This document shows positions 30,264 through 36,919 of a stretch of DNA of 44,970 nt, piece by piece. Each line of letters begins with the position of its first letter. Within the stretch, counting starts at the first letter, position 1. The translations under genes were made by a program, and so were the position numbers. The notes beneath the pieces were generated by a model that saw nothing but the letters and a program-made list of their open reading frames with translations, was not told the origin of the DNA and made no database searches. This stretch comes from a virus. Where the stretch lies: positions 1-44,970 of the IMG/VR virus record IMGVR_UViG_3300028823_000150; one strand, 5' to 3'.

Positions 30264-31371
30264 GACCAAGGTGCTCCTGAGACAGGCGGACACCCTGGCC
30301 TTTTCCGCTAGTCGGAGTGGACATCCCTGCCCCCGCCACATCTTTTATGGCATAATGAAAGTGCCGAGGAAGATACCGAAGCGAACCCAGAAGATCTTTG
30401 AGGAGGGGCATCGCCAAGAGGAATTAACTCTCAAGGAGTTGAAGGCCGATGGGATTCGCTTTAAACATTCGGTTCTTGGGTCGGGGCAACAAGAATACGC
30501 CCGAGATGTACAACTTAAAGGGAAACCAAAATTTCTTGTTACCGCACATCCGGACGCCATTTACAACAGAGGATTCTCATCCGGGGTATTACTCCCAGGT
30601 TGCCCCATTGAAATCAAGGGGCTTCACCAGAGAACATGGCAGGGTATAAAGGACTATGCAACTATACCCCCTAACTACTATGCCCAAATCCAAATCCAGA
30701 TGTTTGTCCTTGATGCGCCGGCTTGCCTTTTCGTTGCCAGGAACAAAGGCTGGGGCAAGAACAGGCCTGATGATGGTAGGCATAAACGGATCGTGGTTCT
30801 TAGGGACGAGGAGTGTCTTAGAAAGATTTTTAAGGCGCTGTCCAGAATAGCCCAGGGCGTATGCGTGGACCGTGAACTACCCCGGCCGCTTTGGCCACCC
30901 GGAGATGACGCTGAATGTGACAAGTGCTTTTATCTTCAGCGTTGTCTCCTGGATGAGGAGGGGGATAGGAAGTTAGAGAAGCGAGAACCAAAGCCACTAC
31001 TGGAAATAGCCGAGCCGATCTTTGTCAAGAAACTCCATTCGCTCTTCCTATTCAAGGAGATGCTTAAGCGGCTGGAAAGTCTAGAAGATCGCCTGACTTC
31101 CGAATTGAAAAACTTTATGAAGGAACATCAGGTGAAAGAACTTCTGGGTGGCGCCGTTCGTTATTCGCTTCGTGATGTATCCAAACAAGTCCCGGACATG
31201 GATGAAATCCGTAAGCGGCTTGGTGGAGAAATACCAATGAAGGCTAATAACTATCAAGCCCTATACAAAACCAAAGTCAGGGATCTAACAGAGGAGGAAT
31301 ACCAGCTTATCAAGGGGGACATACCAAAGCCACGGGCCCTCCTTATAGGAGCAACTGATGAATGTGAGTGA
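30244..31371 (+). CDS. Cas4/RecB-like PD-(D/E)XK exonuclease with Fe-S cluster
   Basis: A 375-residue protein. The nuclease core shows TAHPD (D104), EIKG (E123, K125) and a QIQIQ stretch (about 148-152) of the Cas4/AddB family. Four cysteines (29, 225, 228, 234) fit an Fe-S cluster that closes the fold. C-terminal residues 250-375 form a helical extension (LFLFKEMLKRLESLEDRLTS). It overlaps the SSB gene by 20 bases; an ATG at 30253 is an alternative start. It probably processes DNA ends in recombination-dependent replication. Confidence 0.8.
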   Translation: MTKMVNETKVLLRQADTLAFSASRSGHPCPRHIFYGIMKVPRKIPKRTQKIFEEGHRQEELTLKELKADGIRFKHSVLGSGQQEYARDVQLKGKPKFLVTAHPDAIYNRGFSSGVLLPGCPIEIKGLHQRTWQGIKDYATIPPNYYAQIQIQMFVLDAPACLFVARNKGWGKNRPDDGRHKRIVVLRDEECLRKIFKALSRIAQGVCVDRELPRPLWPPGDDAECDKCFYLQRCLLDEEGDRKLEKREPKPLLEIAEPIFVKKLHSLFLFKEMLKRLESLEDRLTSELKNFMKEHQVKELLGGAVRYSLRDVSKQVPDMDEIRKRLGGEIPMKANNYQALYKTKVRDLTEEEYQLIKGDIPKPRALLIGATDECE

Positions 31372-31786
31372 TGTGGAACAAATTGCCCCTCCCGTAGGGG
31401 ATATGTTAGAGGAAATCTTTCGCCGGCAAAAAGAGTTATTGGATAAGTACATTCCGATAGAGATAAGGAATGGAAGGAGTTTTCCGGTATCCAGGCCCCC
31501 ATTTAAAACGGGTGATCTAGATCATCCGGCCGGCCAAGCTTTCCTGAAGGATGAAATTATGCGGGTGGTCATTGAATTAGTGGAGGCTGCTGACTGCCTG
31601 AAGAATAAATATTGGAAGACTACTCAGATGCAAACTGACCTCTTCCACTTTATCGAGGAATTGGTTGACGCCTTCCACTTCTTCGTAGAACTCATGATTT
31701 GGCTGGATGTTGATGCCAGAAAATTGAGGGATATGTATCTGAAAAAGAATGCGGTGAATCAATTCCGGCAAAGGACAAACTATTGA
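31358..31786 (+). CDS. All-alpha NTP pyrophosphatase, dimeric dUTPase/MazG-like
   Basis: A 142-residue protein with the all-alpha pyrophosphatase motifs: IELVEAAD (E73, E76) and EELVDAFHFFVEL (E101, D104), then MYLKKNAVNQFRQ, the dUTPase-type C-terminal signature. It hydrolyses dUTP and possibly dCTP to the monophosphate; T4 dCTPase-dUTPase gp56 belongs to the same superfamily. In this genome it would supply dUMP or dCMP for the thymidylate-synthase-family enzymes and remove dUTP. Substrate specificity cannot be read from sequence. Confidence 0.75.
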   Translation: MNVSDVEQIAPPVGDMLEEIFRRQKELLDKYIPIEIRNGRSFPVSRPPFKTGDLDHPAGQAFLKDEIMRVVIELVEAADCLKNKYWKTTQMQTDLFHFIEELVDAFHFFVELMIWLDVDARKLRDMYLKKNAVNQFRQRTNY

Positions 31787-32166
31787 AAGACTTCCTTATA
31801 CAACTGAAACATGATGTGGCGGAATTTGAACAGGCTGTATTGTTCTATCCTACATCGTTGGAAACTCGAATCAAGTTATTATCAAAGATCCAGAGTGATA
31901 TCAACATTGTCAGGCGCTGTCTGTTTAATGAAGCCTTTGGGGACTTCGACGACACCGCTATGCTATCGGAGGCGCTATGTCATATCATGACAGAATACAG
32001 GAACGGGCGCGTGAAATCGAGCAAGCCCGAGGAAAGCACTACTACCAACCGGGACAAAAGAACGAACTTCTCGGTTTCACTCCTAAGGAACAAGCGTTTC
32101 TCTACGGCGCTATCTACAAACTTCTTAGAGTCGCCCACAACACGAAGTCGGAAGAGAAAGCCTTAG
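31783..32166 (+). CDS. Unknown early protein, TTG start
   Basis: A 127-residue frame starting at a TTG overlapping the pyrophosphatase stop. The first 75 residues are helical and look real (FLIQLKHDVAEFEQAVLFYP; SKIQSDINIVRRCLFNE). The rest (Ser/Thr/Arg-rich) overlaps the next gene by 190 bases and is likely an unstructured tail or an artefact. A frameshift near 31975 would join it to the next frame; this is undecided. Confidence 0.4.
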   Translation: MKDFLIQLKHDVAEFEQAVLFYPTSLETRIKLLSKIQSDINIVRRCLFNEAFGDFDDTAMLSEALCHIMTEYRNGRVKSSKPEESTTTNRDKRTNFSVSLLRNKRFSTALSTNFLESPTTRSRKRKP

Positions 32167-32411
32167 ATGATATAATGGACGCCTATAATTTCTGCGCCCT
32201 GTTCTATGAGGAGTTTACCGGGAGGTCCAAATGCTTACCAGATCAGAGAGGTCTAGGCTCGGGCGGAGGAGCCGGAAGCTCGGAGCTCAAGGCGAGAGAA
32301 AGATTCGACACCGAATGGAAGAAAGAGGTTTTGAAGTTGTCCGGTCTACTAGATCGGCCGGAACCTACGACCTCATTGCATGGAGAACAAAAGGCGGAAT
32401 CACCAGAATAA
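31977..32411 (+). CDS. Small protein, weakly MazG/NMAD1-like
   Basis: A 144-residue frame. Residues about 15-75 (KHYYQPGQKNELLG; AIYKLLRVAHN; EEKALDDIMDAYNFCALFYE) resemble the nucleotide-modification-associated or MazG-like layout, in which an Asp-rich helix ends in DIxDxYN. The last 60 residues overlap the next gene in another frame. Role unclear; possibly a nucleotide pyrophosphatase relative, which would suit the modified-base hypothesis. Confidence 0.4.
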   Translation: MSYHDRIQERAREIEQARGKHYYQPGQKNELLGFTPKEQAFLYGAIYKLLRVAHNTKSEEKALDDIMDAYNFCALFYEEFTGRSKCLPDQRGLGSGGGAGSSELKARERFDTEWKKEVLKLSGLLDRPEPTTSLHGEQKAESPE

Positions 32412-32572
32412 GGTTTGTTCAAGTCAAAGCCAGGAGAATCAAACCGGCTGAAAGACATGCAATCATGGCTCACATCCTGGAGAGTACGCTGATCGTAACC
32501 AAGGAGGTTAGGTATTGGTATGACAACCGAAAAGAAGTCATCGAGAAGGCCCGCTACAAAAGAGTTACCTAA
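32231..32572 (+). CDS. Hjc/PD-(D/E)XK-like endonuclease
   Basis: A 113-residue protein with the archaeal-type resolvase layout: GAQGERKIRHRMEERGFEVV (E22), then SAGTYDLIAW (D47) and FVQVKARR (Q64, K66). The usual E/D-x-K is Q-x-K, a variant that occurs in this fold. It could resolve Holliday junctions or branches before packaging. The start at 32231 overlaps the previous gene by 181 bases; the nuclease core needs at least residues 18-70. Confidence 0.6.
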   Translation: MLTRSERSRLGRRSRKLGAQGERKIRHRMEERGFEVVRSTRSAGTYDLIAWRTKGGITRIRFVQVKARRIKPAERHAIMAHILESTLIVTKEVRYWYDNRKEVIEKARYKRVT

Positions 32573-32864
32573 GGGAACCCTGGAAGCATCCAAAGAATTA
32601 GGGCCCACATTCTCGATCTCTGAGTTCTGTGTAATGATGGGGCTCAGGACCAGGATGACTGTATATCGTTGGATGAAGGAAGGTAAGTTGGTTCTGGGTA
32701 GAGATTACTTCCAACTACCTACGGGGCATTATCGAATCCATGCCCTGGCCGTTAAACGACTCTTCGGAATACCGGAGGAAACCAATGTCAATTACCGCCT
32801 CTATTTTGAGCAAAGGAAAAGTCGCAAAGGGCCGGAAGGAACTGATCCGATTCCTGAAGGGTGA
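32520..32864 (+). CDS. HTH DNA-binding protein, MerR/excisionase-like
   Basis: A 114-residue protein. Residues 31-85 form a winged-helix segment (FSISEFCVMMGLRTRMTVYR, then WMKEGKLVLGRDYF and a TGHYRI wing), similar to helix_turn_helix_17-type domains. Basic N-terminus. Overlaps the endonuclease gene by 53 bases. A candidate regulator of early-to-late switching or of nuclease activity. Confidence 0.6.
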   Translation: MTTEKKSSRRPATKELPKGTLEASKELGPTFSISEFCVMMGLRTRMTVYRWMKEGKLVLGRDYFQLPTGHYRIHALAVKRLFGIPEETNVNYRLYFEQRKSRKGPEGTDPIPEG

Positions 32865-33006
32865 GCCCCTCACCTACAAGCAGGCCATCCGGGCTAAGTG
32901 CTATGAGTGCATGGGCTGGTACACCGATGGTAAGGTGACTTGTGGGATTAAGAAATGCCCACTCTTTCCTTTCATGCCATTCAAAGATGTGGAGGTAAAG
33001 GAATGA
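32785..33006 (+). CDS. Small Cys-rich protein (KCYECMGxY type)
   Basis: A 73-residue protein from the ATG at 32785. It contains RAKCYECMGWYTDG and CGIKKCPLFPFMPF, a Cys-rich zinc module that I recognise from other phage early regions. ATGA overlaps the next gene. Unknown function. Confidence 0.6.
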   Translation: MSITASILSKGKVAKGRKELIRFLKGEPLTYKQAIRAKCYECMGWYTDGKVTCGIKKCPLFPFMPFKDVEVKE

Positions 33007-33284
33007 TATACCGCCAATTTAGACATGGGCTTGAGCCATTCTGCAAAGCCCTAAAAAACTTAAGGGCCAAGAAGCGATGTCCGGTCGAACACTGCGGGGG
33101 AATGCTCTGGGCCGAACGCTCGGTGTATCCCGAAGTCTTGATTATATCCTGCGACAAAGGGCATAGCTGGGAGGCTGCAGTAAAGGAGATCAAAGATGTC
33201 AAAGCATGCTTGCGCCAGATGTCACAAGAAGTTCGAGAGGTTGCCCCAGGTGGTGGAGGTGATTTTCTTTTTAAAGACCGATGA
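33003..33284 (+). CDS. Small zinc-binding protein
   Basis: A 93-residue protein starting in an ATGA overlap. CPVEHCGG with a downstream SCDKGHSW forms a likely Cys/His zinc site. The C-terminal 30 residues overlap the next gene by 89 bases. Function unknown. Confidence 0.5.
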   Translation: MIYRQFRHGLEPFCKALKNLRAKKRCPVEHCGGMLWAERSVYPEVLIISCDKGHSWEAAVKEIKDVKACLRQMSQEVREVAPGGGGDFLFKDR

Positions 33285-33459
33285 CACCAAGCCACCCCAA
33301 GCACCCCCGGCTGTCGACCTGAGTAATCAAACAGTCTTCTTGTGTAGCTCCTGTATTAAGGAGGGGGCTGTACAAGAATTGGTAAAAACCCTGATGAGTA
33401 AGATTCAGGTTGACCAAAAAGAAATCCTCACCTATGAGGTGAAATGGAGTAGAGGATGA
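33196..33459 (+). CDS. Small zinc-ribbon protein
   Basis: An 87-residue protein: ACARCHKKFERL at the start, CSSC near residue 52, then a helix (VQELVKTLMSKI). GGAGATCAAAG precedes the ATG. Likely nucleic-acid or protein-binding ribbon. Ends in an ATGA overlap. Confidence 0.55.
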   Translation: MSKHACARCHKKFERLPQVVEVIFFLKTDDTKPPQAPPAVDLSNQTVFLCSSCIKEGAVQELVKTLMSKIQVDQKEILTYEVKWSRG

Positions 33460-33758
33460 AACCACCATCTCGTCCAGGACCTCCGTGCGTAGAATGTGGC
33501 AGCAATGACGCCAGATCCAAGGGACGTTATTGGAGTTGCCGTTCTTGCGGGCGTATTTGGTCTAAGGTTTATAGGGGACGGAGAGTAGTTAACGACCCGG
33601 ATAGACCCCCATGTCCGGAGTGTGGAAGACCAAATCCACAGAAGGTTTCAGGAACACATTGGTTGTGTACGGAGTGTGGGTGTAAATGGCCTAGAACACC
33701 CAGACGCCAAAGATTAACCAGGGAGGAAATGTTTCCAACGGAGGTAATGGAACTATGA
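33456..33758 (+). CDS. Double zinc-ribbon protein
   Basis: A 100-residue protein with two tandem ribbons: CVEC/CRSC (about 11-32) and CPEC/CTEC (about 53-74). The ribbons share the CxxC...WxCxxCG pattern, so they probably arose by duplication. Basic. Both ends are coupled by ATGA overlaps. Likely binds nucleic acid. Confidence 0.65.
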   Translation: MKPPSRPGPPCVECGSNDARSKGRYWSCRSCGRIWSKVYRGRRVVNDPDRPPCPECGRPNPQKVSGTHWLCTECGCKWPRTPRRQRLTREEMFPTEVMEL

Positions 33759-34579
33759 GCTACATCCGCACAATCGCATTCACGTCTGATTTTCATGTAG
33801 GCAGTAGGTATGCTGTCTGCCCCGAGGGATTCCGTACTCCCCAAGGCCAGTATTACACATTGAGCGAAGGACAGCTTCAGCTCAACTCCTATTTGGATAA
33901 CTACATGAACAAATGCCTGGAGCTTGGGGTAGATACCATGATCATGCCCGGGGATCTTCTTCACGGCTCTAATTATAAAGAAGGTGGCATTCTCTTAATG
34001 ACTCCGGACATCGACGAGCAAGTGGATATGTCCTATACCCTCCTGGACCCTTATGTCCAAAAGTTAAGAGAGCATTCACCGCGACCCTTTCAACTATATG
34101 CCTTTAGCGGATCGGGGTATCACAAGACTACAAAGGGGCACAATCCAGAGAAGGACATTGTCGAGAAGCTTGGTGGCAAGTTCCTTGGAATGGTTAAGAA
34201 CGCTTGCTTTCCACCATCCAAGCGGGTATTCAACATCCACCACGGGCAGTCAGGTGCCTATATTTACAGGGAGATGATGCTGGGTCGTGAAGGTCTGCAC
34301 GAGAAGTTCGCCGAGGCCATGGGCAAACTCCCCAAGATTGATGTTATGGTTCGTGGTCATTGGCACAACTTCATTTATATCCATGAGCACAAGCAGCACT
34401 TTATTCAGCTGCCTTGCTGGATTGCCTTCGAGCCCACCCGCATTACCCTGAAACTCTACGGCAAATTCCAGCCGGACATCGGCGGGGTGATAGTCAGGAT
34501 TGATGAGAACGATCGTATTCTGGTTTGGCATTTCCTATACGATGTTCCCCTGATGGAGAACAAGGTCATTGAGCTATAA
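33755..34579 (+). CDS. Calcineurin-like metallophosphoesterase
   Basis: A 274-residue protein with all five metal-binding segments: SDFHVG (D12, H14), MPGDLLHG, GSGYH in place of GNHE, IHHGQSG and RGHWHNF. This is the two-metal phosphoesterase fold. Substrates could be nucleotides, cyclic nucleotides or nucleic acid; nearby nucleases and zinc proteins do not decide. In some phages such enzymes counter cyclic-nucleotide defence, which is speculation here. Confidence 0.8.
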   Translation: MSYIRTIAFTSDFHVGSRYAVCPEGFRTPQGQYYTLSEGQLQLNSYLDNYMNKCLELGVDTMIMPGDLLHGSNYKEGGILLMTPDIDEQVDMSYTLLDPYVQKLREHSPRPFQLYAFSGSGYHKTTKGHNPEKDIVEKLGGKFLGMVKNACFPPSKRVFNIHHGQSGAYIYREMMLGREGLHEKFAEAMGKLPKIDVMVRGHWHNFIYIHEHKQHFIQLPCWIAFEPTRITLKLYGKFQPDIGGVIVRIDENDRILVWHFLYDVPLMENKVIEL

Positions 34580-34677
34580 TGGAAGTTGATTGGCAATTGG
34601 GAGTAGCACTGTTAATTCTGCTGGTAGTAACGACCGGGTTAGCAGTGCTCTTCACCTGGGTAGGAATTAAGAAATAA
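34579..34677 (+). CDS. 32-residue transmembrane peptide
   Basis: Begins in a TAATG overlap with the phosphoesterase. A single hydrophobic helix (LGVALLILLVVTTGLAVLF) ends VGIKK. A second tiny membrane ORF at 35110 is arranged the same way, each followed by the same GC-rich motif. Likely an inner-membrane peptide. Confidence 0.55.
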   Translation: MEVDWQLGVALLILLVVTTGLAVLFTWVGIKK

Positions 34678-34782
34678 CCAACGCCCCCGCTCGGCGTGGC
34701 GACTCGGTGACTGCGGAGGGGCCGAAATGAGGATAAGGCTGGGGAATGGGAACGTAGCCGGACTAATACCGGTAGCGGGGGC
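34673..34782 (+). ncRNA. Structured GC-rich element E1
   Basis: The arms GCCCCCGCT (34683-34691) and AGCGGGGGC (34774-34782) pair perfectly over nine bases and enclose three smaller hairpins: TCGG/CCGA, GGCT/AGCC and CCGG/CCGG. Nineteen of the first 21 bases (34673-34693) recur at the start of E2. No U-tract follows. It lies between a membrane peptide and the 34801 gene and could be an RNA element of that message. Confidence 0.45.
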
Positions 34783-34800
34783 AATTAAGGCGGTGATAAA

Positions 34801-35070
34801 ATGAAAGCAAACAATGAACAACCGAAAACTCTCTGGGTTAGGTTTAGCTGGCCAATTGAACCAAAAATTAGGCGGGAGATTGAAGAACTCTTGGAGAGAC
34901 ATGATTATATCGTGCATGGCTGGGAAACAGATTTAATACAGAAAACGGCGGATATTTCTCTGCATCATCCTGGAACAAGTCAGGGAACCAAGGCAGACCA
35001 CAGAGAGGAAAACCCGGATAGTCCGTCACCCGGCTGGGGGCGGGATTTTTGGAAGGGATGCTGGAAATGA
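34801..35070 (+). CDS. Unknown protein
   Basis: An 89-residue protein (KTLWVRFSWPIEPKIRREIE; LLERHDYIVHGW), ending in a Pro/Ser/Gly-rich tail. AAGGCGGTG precedes the ATG, directly after element E1. No family recognised. Confidence 0.5.
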   Translation: MKANNEQPKTLWVRFSWPIEPKIRREIEELLERHDYIVHGWETDLIQKTADISLHHPGTSQGTKADHREENPDSPSPGWGRDFWKGCWK

Positions 35071-35109
35071 TTACGCGGAGTATCTAGAAGTAGGGAGGAA
35101 AAAGATAAA

Positions 35110-35196
35110 ATGGGAGAAGTATTGATAGCGGCTGGTTTGGTTATGATAGTAGTAGCAATCATTATGGCAATTATCCAAGCGATCAAGAATGAATAA
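35110..35196 (+). CDS. 28-residue transmembrane peptide
   Basis: A near-pure hydrophobic helix (LIAAGLVMIVVAIIMAI) with a short polar end, preceded by GGGAGG. Its stop (TAA) is followed by element E2, as the 34579 ORF is followed by E1, which suggests an ancestral duplication of the pair. Confidence 0.5.
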   Translation: MGEVLIAAGLVMIVVAIIMAIIQAIKNE

Positions 35197-35265
35197 CCCA
35201 AGCCCCCGCTCGACCAGAGGAAGATGGGACGGAGGCCGTGGAGGCGGCACCCACCTGGGCGGGGA
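35192..35265 (+). ncRNA. Structured GC-rich element E2
   Basis: Shares 19 of 21 starting bases with E1. The arms CCCCGC (35204-35209) and GCGGGG (35259-35264) enclose TGGG/CCCA and CCG/CGG pairs. Shorter than E1 and lacking the third hairpin. No U-tract follows. Confidence 0.4.
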
Positions 35266-35283
35266 TTCAAGGGAGAAAAACAA

Positions 35284-35682
35284 ATGACAAGCCCACTGAA
35301 TCCTTTTTGGAATCCTTTTTGGACATTCTTTATTCCGTGTGCATTGAGTGTTTTAGTTTTACAAAAAGACAGGCTGATTGTAGAAGCGTTGGGGGAGTGC
35401 TGGCATGAATATGATGGTACATCTGCCCGGTGTAAGCATTGCGGAAGCCTTGTTTATATCCCCCACGACAGACCGAATCTTGCCACCCCCGAAGGCTTCT
35501 TCTGGATTTGGGAACGGGCGCAGAAGAAGGAGTGGTGGCCTATATTTAAAGCGTGGTTTTGGGGTCATGATGGAGTAAGACATTTACCCATGATGATTCC
35601 TGAAGAATTTATTGACCCCATCCGTGGCCGCGATGCCCTGGCCGAATGGCTGAGGAATAATGAGGACAAATGGAAATCATAA
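35284..35682 (+). CDS. Unknown protein, tandem paralogue 1
   Basis: A 132-residue protein. An N-terminal hydrophobic/aromatic segment (NPFWTFFIPCALSVLVL) precedes a domain shared with the next gene: KDRLIVEALGECWHE, CKHC, ATPEGFFWIWERAQ and a closing AEWLRNNEDKWKS. Zinc coordination by CKHC is possible. The shared domain resembles small phage proteins of unknown function. Confidence 0.6.
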   Translation: MTSPLNPFWNPFWTFFIPCALSVLVLQKDRLIVEALGECWHEYDGTSARCKHCGSLVYIPHDRPNLATPEGFFWIWERAQKKEWWPIFKAWFWGHDGVRHLPMMIPEEFIDPIRGRDALAEWLRNNEDKWKS

Positions 35683-35714
35683 AAAGGCAATACTCTATTG
35701 ATGGTCAGGAATAT
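35661..35714 (+). repeat. Direct repeat, left copy (54 bp)
   Basis: Matches 36048-36101 with two mismatches. It covers the end of paralogue 1 and the start of a small ORF, so it marks the boundary of a tandem duplication. Confidence 0.8.
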
Positions 35715-35729
35715 CTGCGGGGGAGGTAA
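35670..35729 (+). pseudogene. Truncated 19-codon copy of the 36057 gene
   Basis: Reads MEIIKRQYSIDGQEYLRGR then stop, matching the first 15 residues of the intact 59-residue gene at 36057 with two changes. Its last codons lie in GGGGGAGG, which now serves as the ribosome site of paralogue 2. Probably a leftover of the duplication. Confidence 0.55.
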
Positions 35730-35730
35730 T

Positions 35731-36069
35731 ATGACCGACCAGGAAAAAGACAAGCTGATTGTGGAGGCGTTGGGGGGGTGTTGGCATGAATGGGAATTTC
35801 CAACAGACAACCCCAATTTGGCTATATGCAGAAAATGCCACACCTTTCCTCCGCGTTTAAATTTTGCCACCTGGGAAGGCTTTGGCTGGTGGTGGGAGAG
35901 ATTTTTAAAACAGAAGTGGGCCAGAGAATGTATCCATGATTATTTAGTCACAGAATATGAATGGGATGAACCCGATCCTTGGTATGTACCCTTTGATTTT
36001 CTGGGTATAAAAGGAAGAGATTTCTTAGCCGAATGGCTGGAGGCCAATGAGGACAAATGGAAATCATAA
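35731..36069 (+). CDS. Unknown protein, tandem paralogue 2
   Basis: A 112-residue protein. KDKLIVEALGGCWHEW, CRKC, ATWEGFGWWWER and AEWLEANEDKWKS match paralogue 1. It lacks the hydrophobic N-terminus of paralogue 1. GGGGGAGGTAAT precedes the ATG. Unknown function. Confidence 0.6.
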   Translation: MTDQEKDKLIVEALGGCWHEWEFPTDNPNLAICRKCHTFPPRLNFATWEGFGWWWERFLKQKWARECIHDYLVTEYEWDEPDPWYVPFDFLGIKGRDFLAEWLEANEDKWKS

Positions 36070-36101
36070 AAAGGCAATACTTTATTGGTGGTCAGGAATA
36101 T
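36048..36101 (+). repeat. Direct repeat, right copy (54 bp)
   Basis: Partner of 35661-35714, 52 of 54 identical. Spans the end of paralogue 2 and the start of the 36057 gene. Confidence 0.8.
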
Positions 36102-36236
36102 GTAACGGAAGAATACACCTACACCACGGCAGATATTGAAAGATTTTATTCTTCCTGGATTCCAACGAAGGTTATCCCAGCAAACGAACAGGCTTCGCGA
36201 CTGGGGACCAACCCGGAGAAATGGAGAATGAAATGA
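36057..36236 (+). CDS. Small protein of unknown function
   Basis: A 59-residue protein (MEIIKRQYFIGGQEYVTEEY at the start). Its ATG lies inside the end of paralogue 2, and it ends in an ATGA overlap with the next gene. A truncated copy stands upstream at 35670. Unknown function. Confidence 0.5.
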   Translation: MEIIKRQYFIGGQEYVTEEYTYTTADIERFYSSWIPTKVIPANEQASRLGTNPEKWRMK

Positions 36237-36490
36237 TTAAGAAAATTGAAATTGACTTTCCCTGCTTAGTAAGTGTACCGCAAGGCTTTTATCAACAGCT
36301 GGCAGAACTAATAGATAAGGTTTGCGATTGTTACGAAAGTGAACATCCCAACGAAGTGATGTGGCCTGCCGAACACGGATCAAAGATAATATCAATTCCG
36401 ATTACAAAAGAAGATGAAGAAAACGGGGTTCCGCTTAAATTTGATGATACTATCTATCGTATCGGAGTATGTAAGCGCGAGAGATATTAA
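36233..36490 (+). CDS. Unknown protein
   Basis: An 85-residue protein starting in an ATGA overlap (MIKKIEIDFPCLVSVPQGFY; AELIDKVCDCYESEHPNEVM). Beta-alpha layout, acidic. No family recognised. Confidence 0.55.
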   Translation: MIKKIEIDFPCLVSVPQGFYQQLAELIDKVCDCYESEHPNEVMWPAEHGSKIISIPITKEDEENGVPLKFDDTIYRIGVCKRERY

Positions 36491-36535
36491 TAATACCCGG
36501 AGTAATGGAGGGGCAACCTGGGGGAGGGAAAGACT

Positions 36536-36919
36536 ATGAGAGACCTAGGATGGATCGGCGTAGACCTGGATGGAACCTTGGCCTATTTTGACTTCGAGGC
36601 TTGGTGCAAAAATAAATACCACATAGGGCCTCCGGTACGACCCATGCTGAACAGAGTTAAGGACTGGCTAAGTCAGGGAAGGAAAGTTAAGATCTTTACA
36701 GCCAGGTATGTACACGGACCCGCTATGTTAATTGCCATCAGAATATGGCTAACAAAGGTAGGTCTTCCTGAGCTGGAAATAACTAATGTGAAGGACTTCT
36801 GGATGGATGAATTGTGGGACGACCGATGCATCCAAGTGGAACATAACACCGGTCGTCGTATTGGCAGCCAAGATGTTATTGTCGAGGATGAGCCCCCAGA
36901 ACTGGCGCCGAAAGAATAG
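36536..36919 (+). CDS. HAD-superfamily phosphatase
   Basis: A 127-residue protein with GVDLDGTLA (D10, D12) as the nucleophile motif, VKIFTARY as motif II, and NVKDFWMDELWDDRC near the end as motifs III-IV. Short, capless HAD proteins of this type occur in many phages. Possible substrates are nucleotides or DNA 3' phosphates. GGGGGAGGGAAAG precedes the ATG. It is the last plus-strand gene and overlaps the end of the converging late gene by 44 bases. Confidence 0.75.
   Translation: MRDLGWIGVDLDGTLAYFDFEAWCKNKYHIGPPVRPMLNRVKDWLSQGRKVKIFTARYVHGPAMLIAIRIWLTKVGLPELEITNVKDFWMDELWDDRCIQVEHNTGRRIGSQDVIVEDEPPELAPKE

Noticed and set aside
33755-34579. Metallophosphoesterase as an SbcD/Mre11 nuclease subunit
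   Set aside because: There is no SbcC-like partner and the protein lacks the capping domain; it is better left as a general phosphoesterase.
34683-34782. Resemblance of element E1 to helix 8 of 16S rRNA (GGATAA, CTAATACCGG)
   Set aside because: Only short words match and the order of pairs differs; a covariance search would be needed before any claim.
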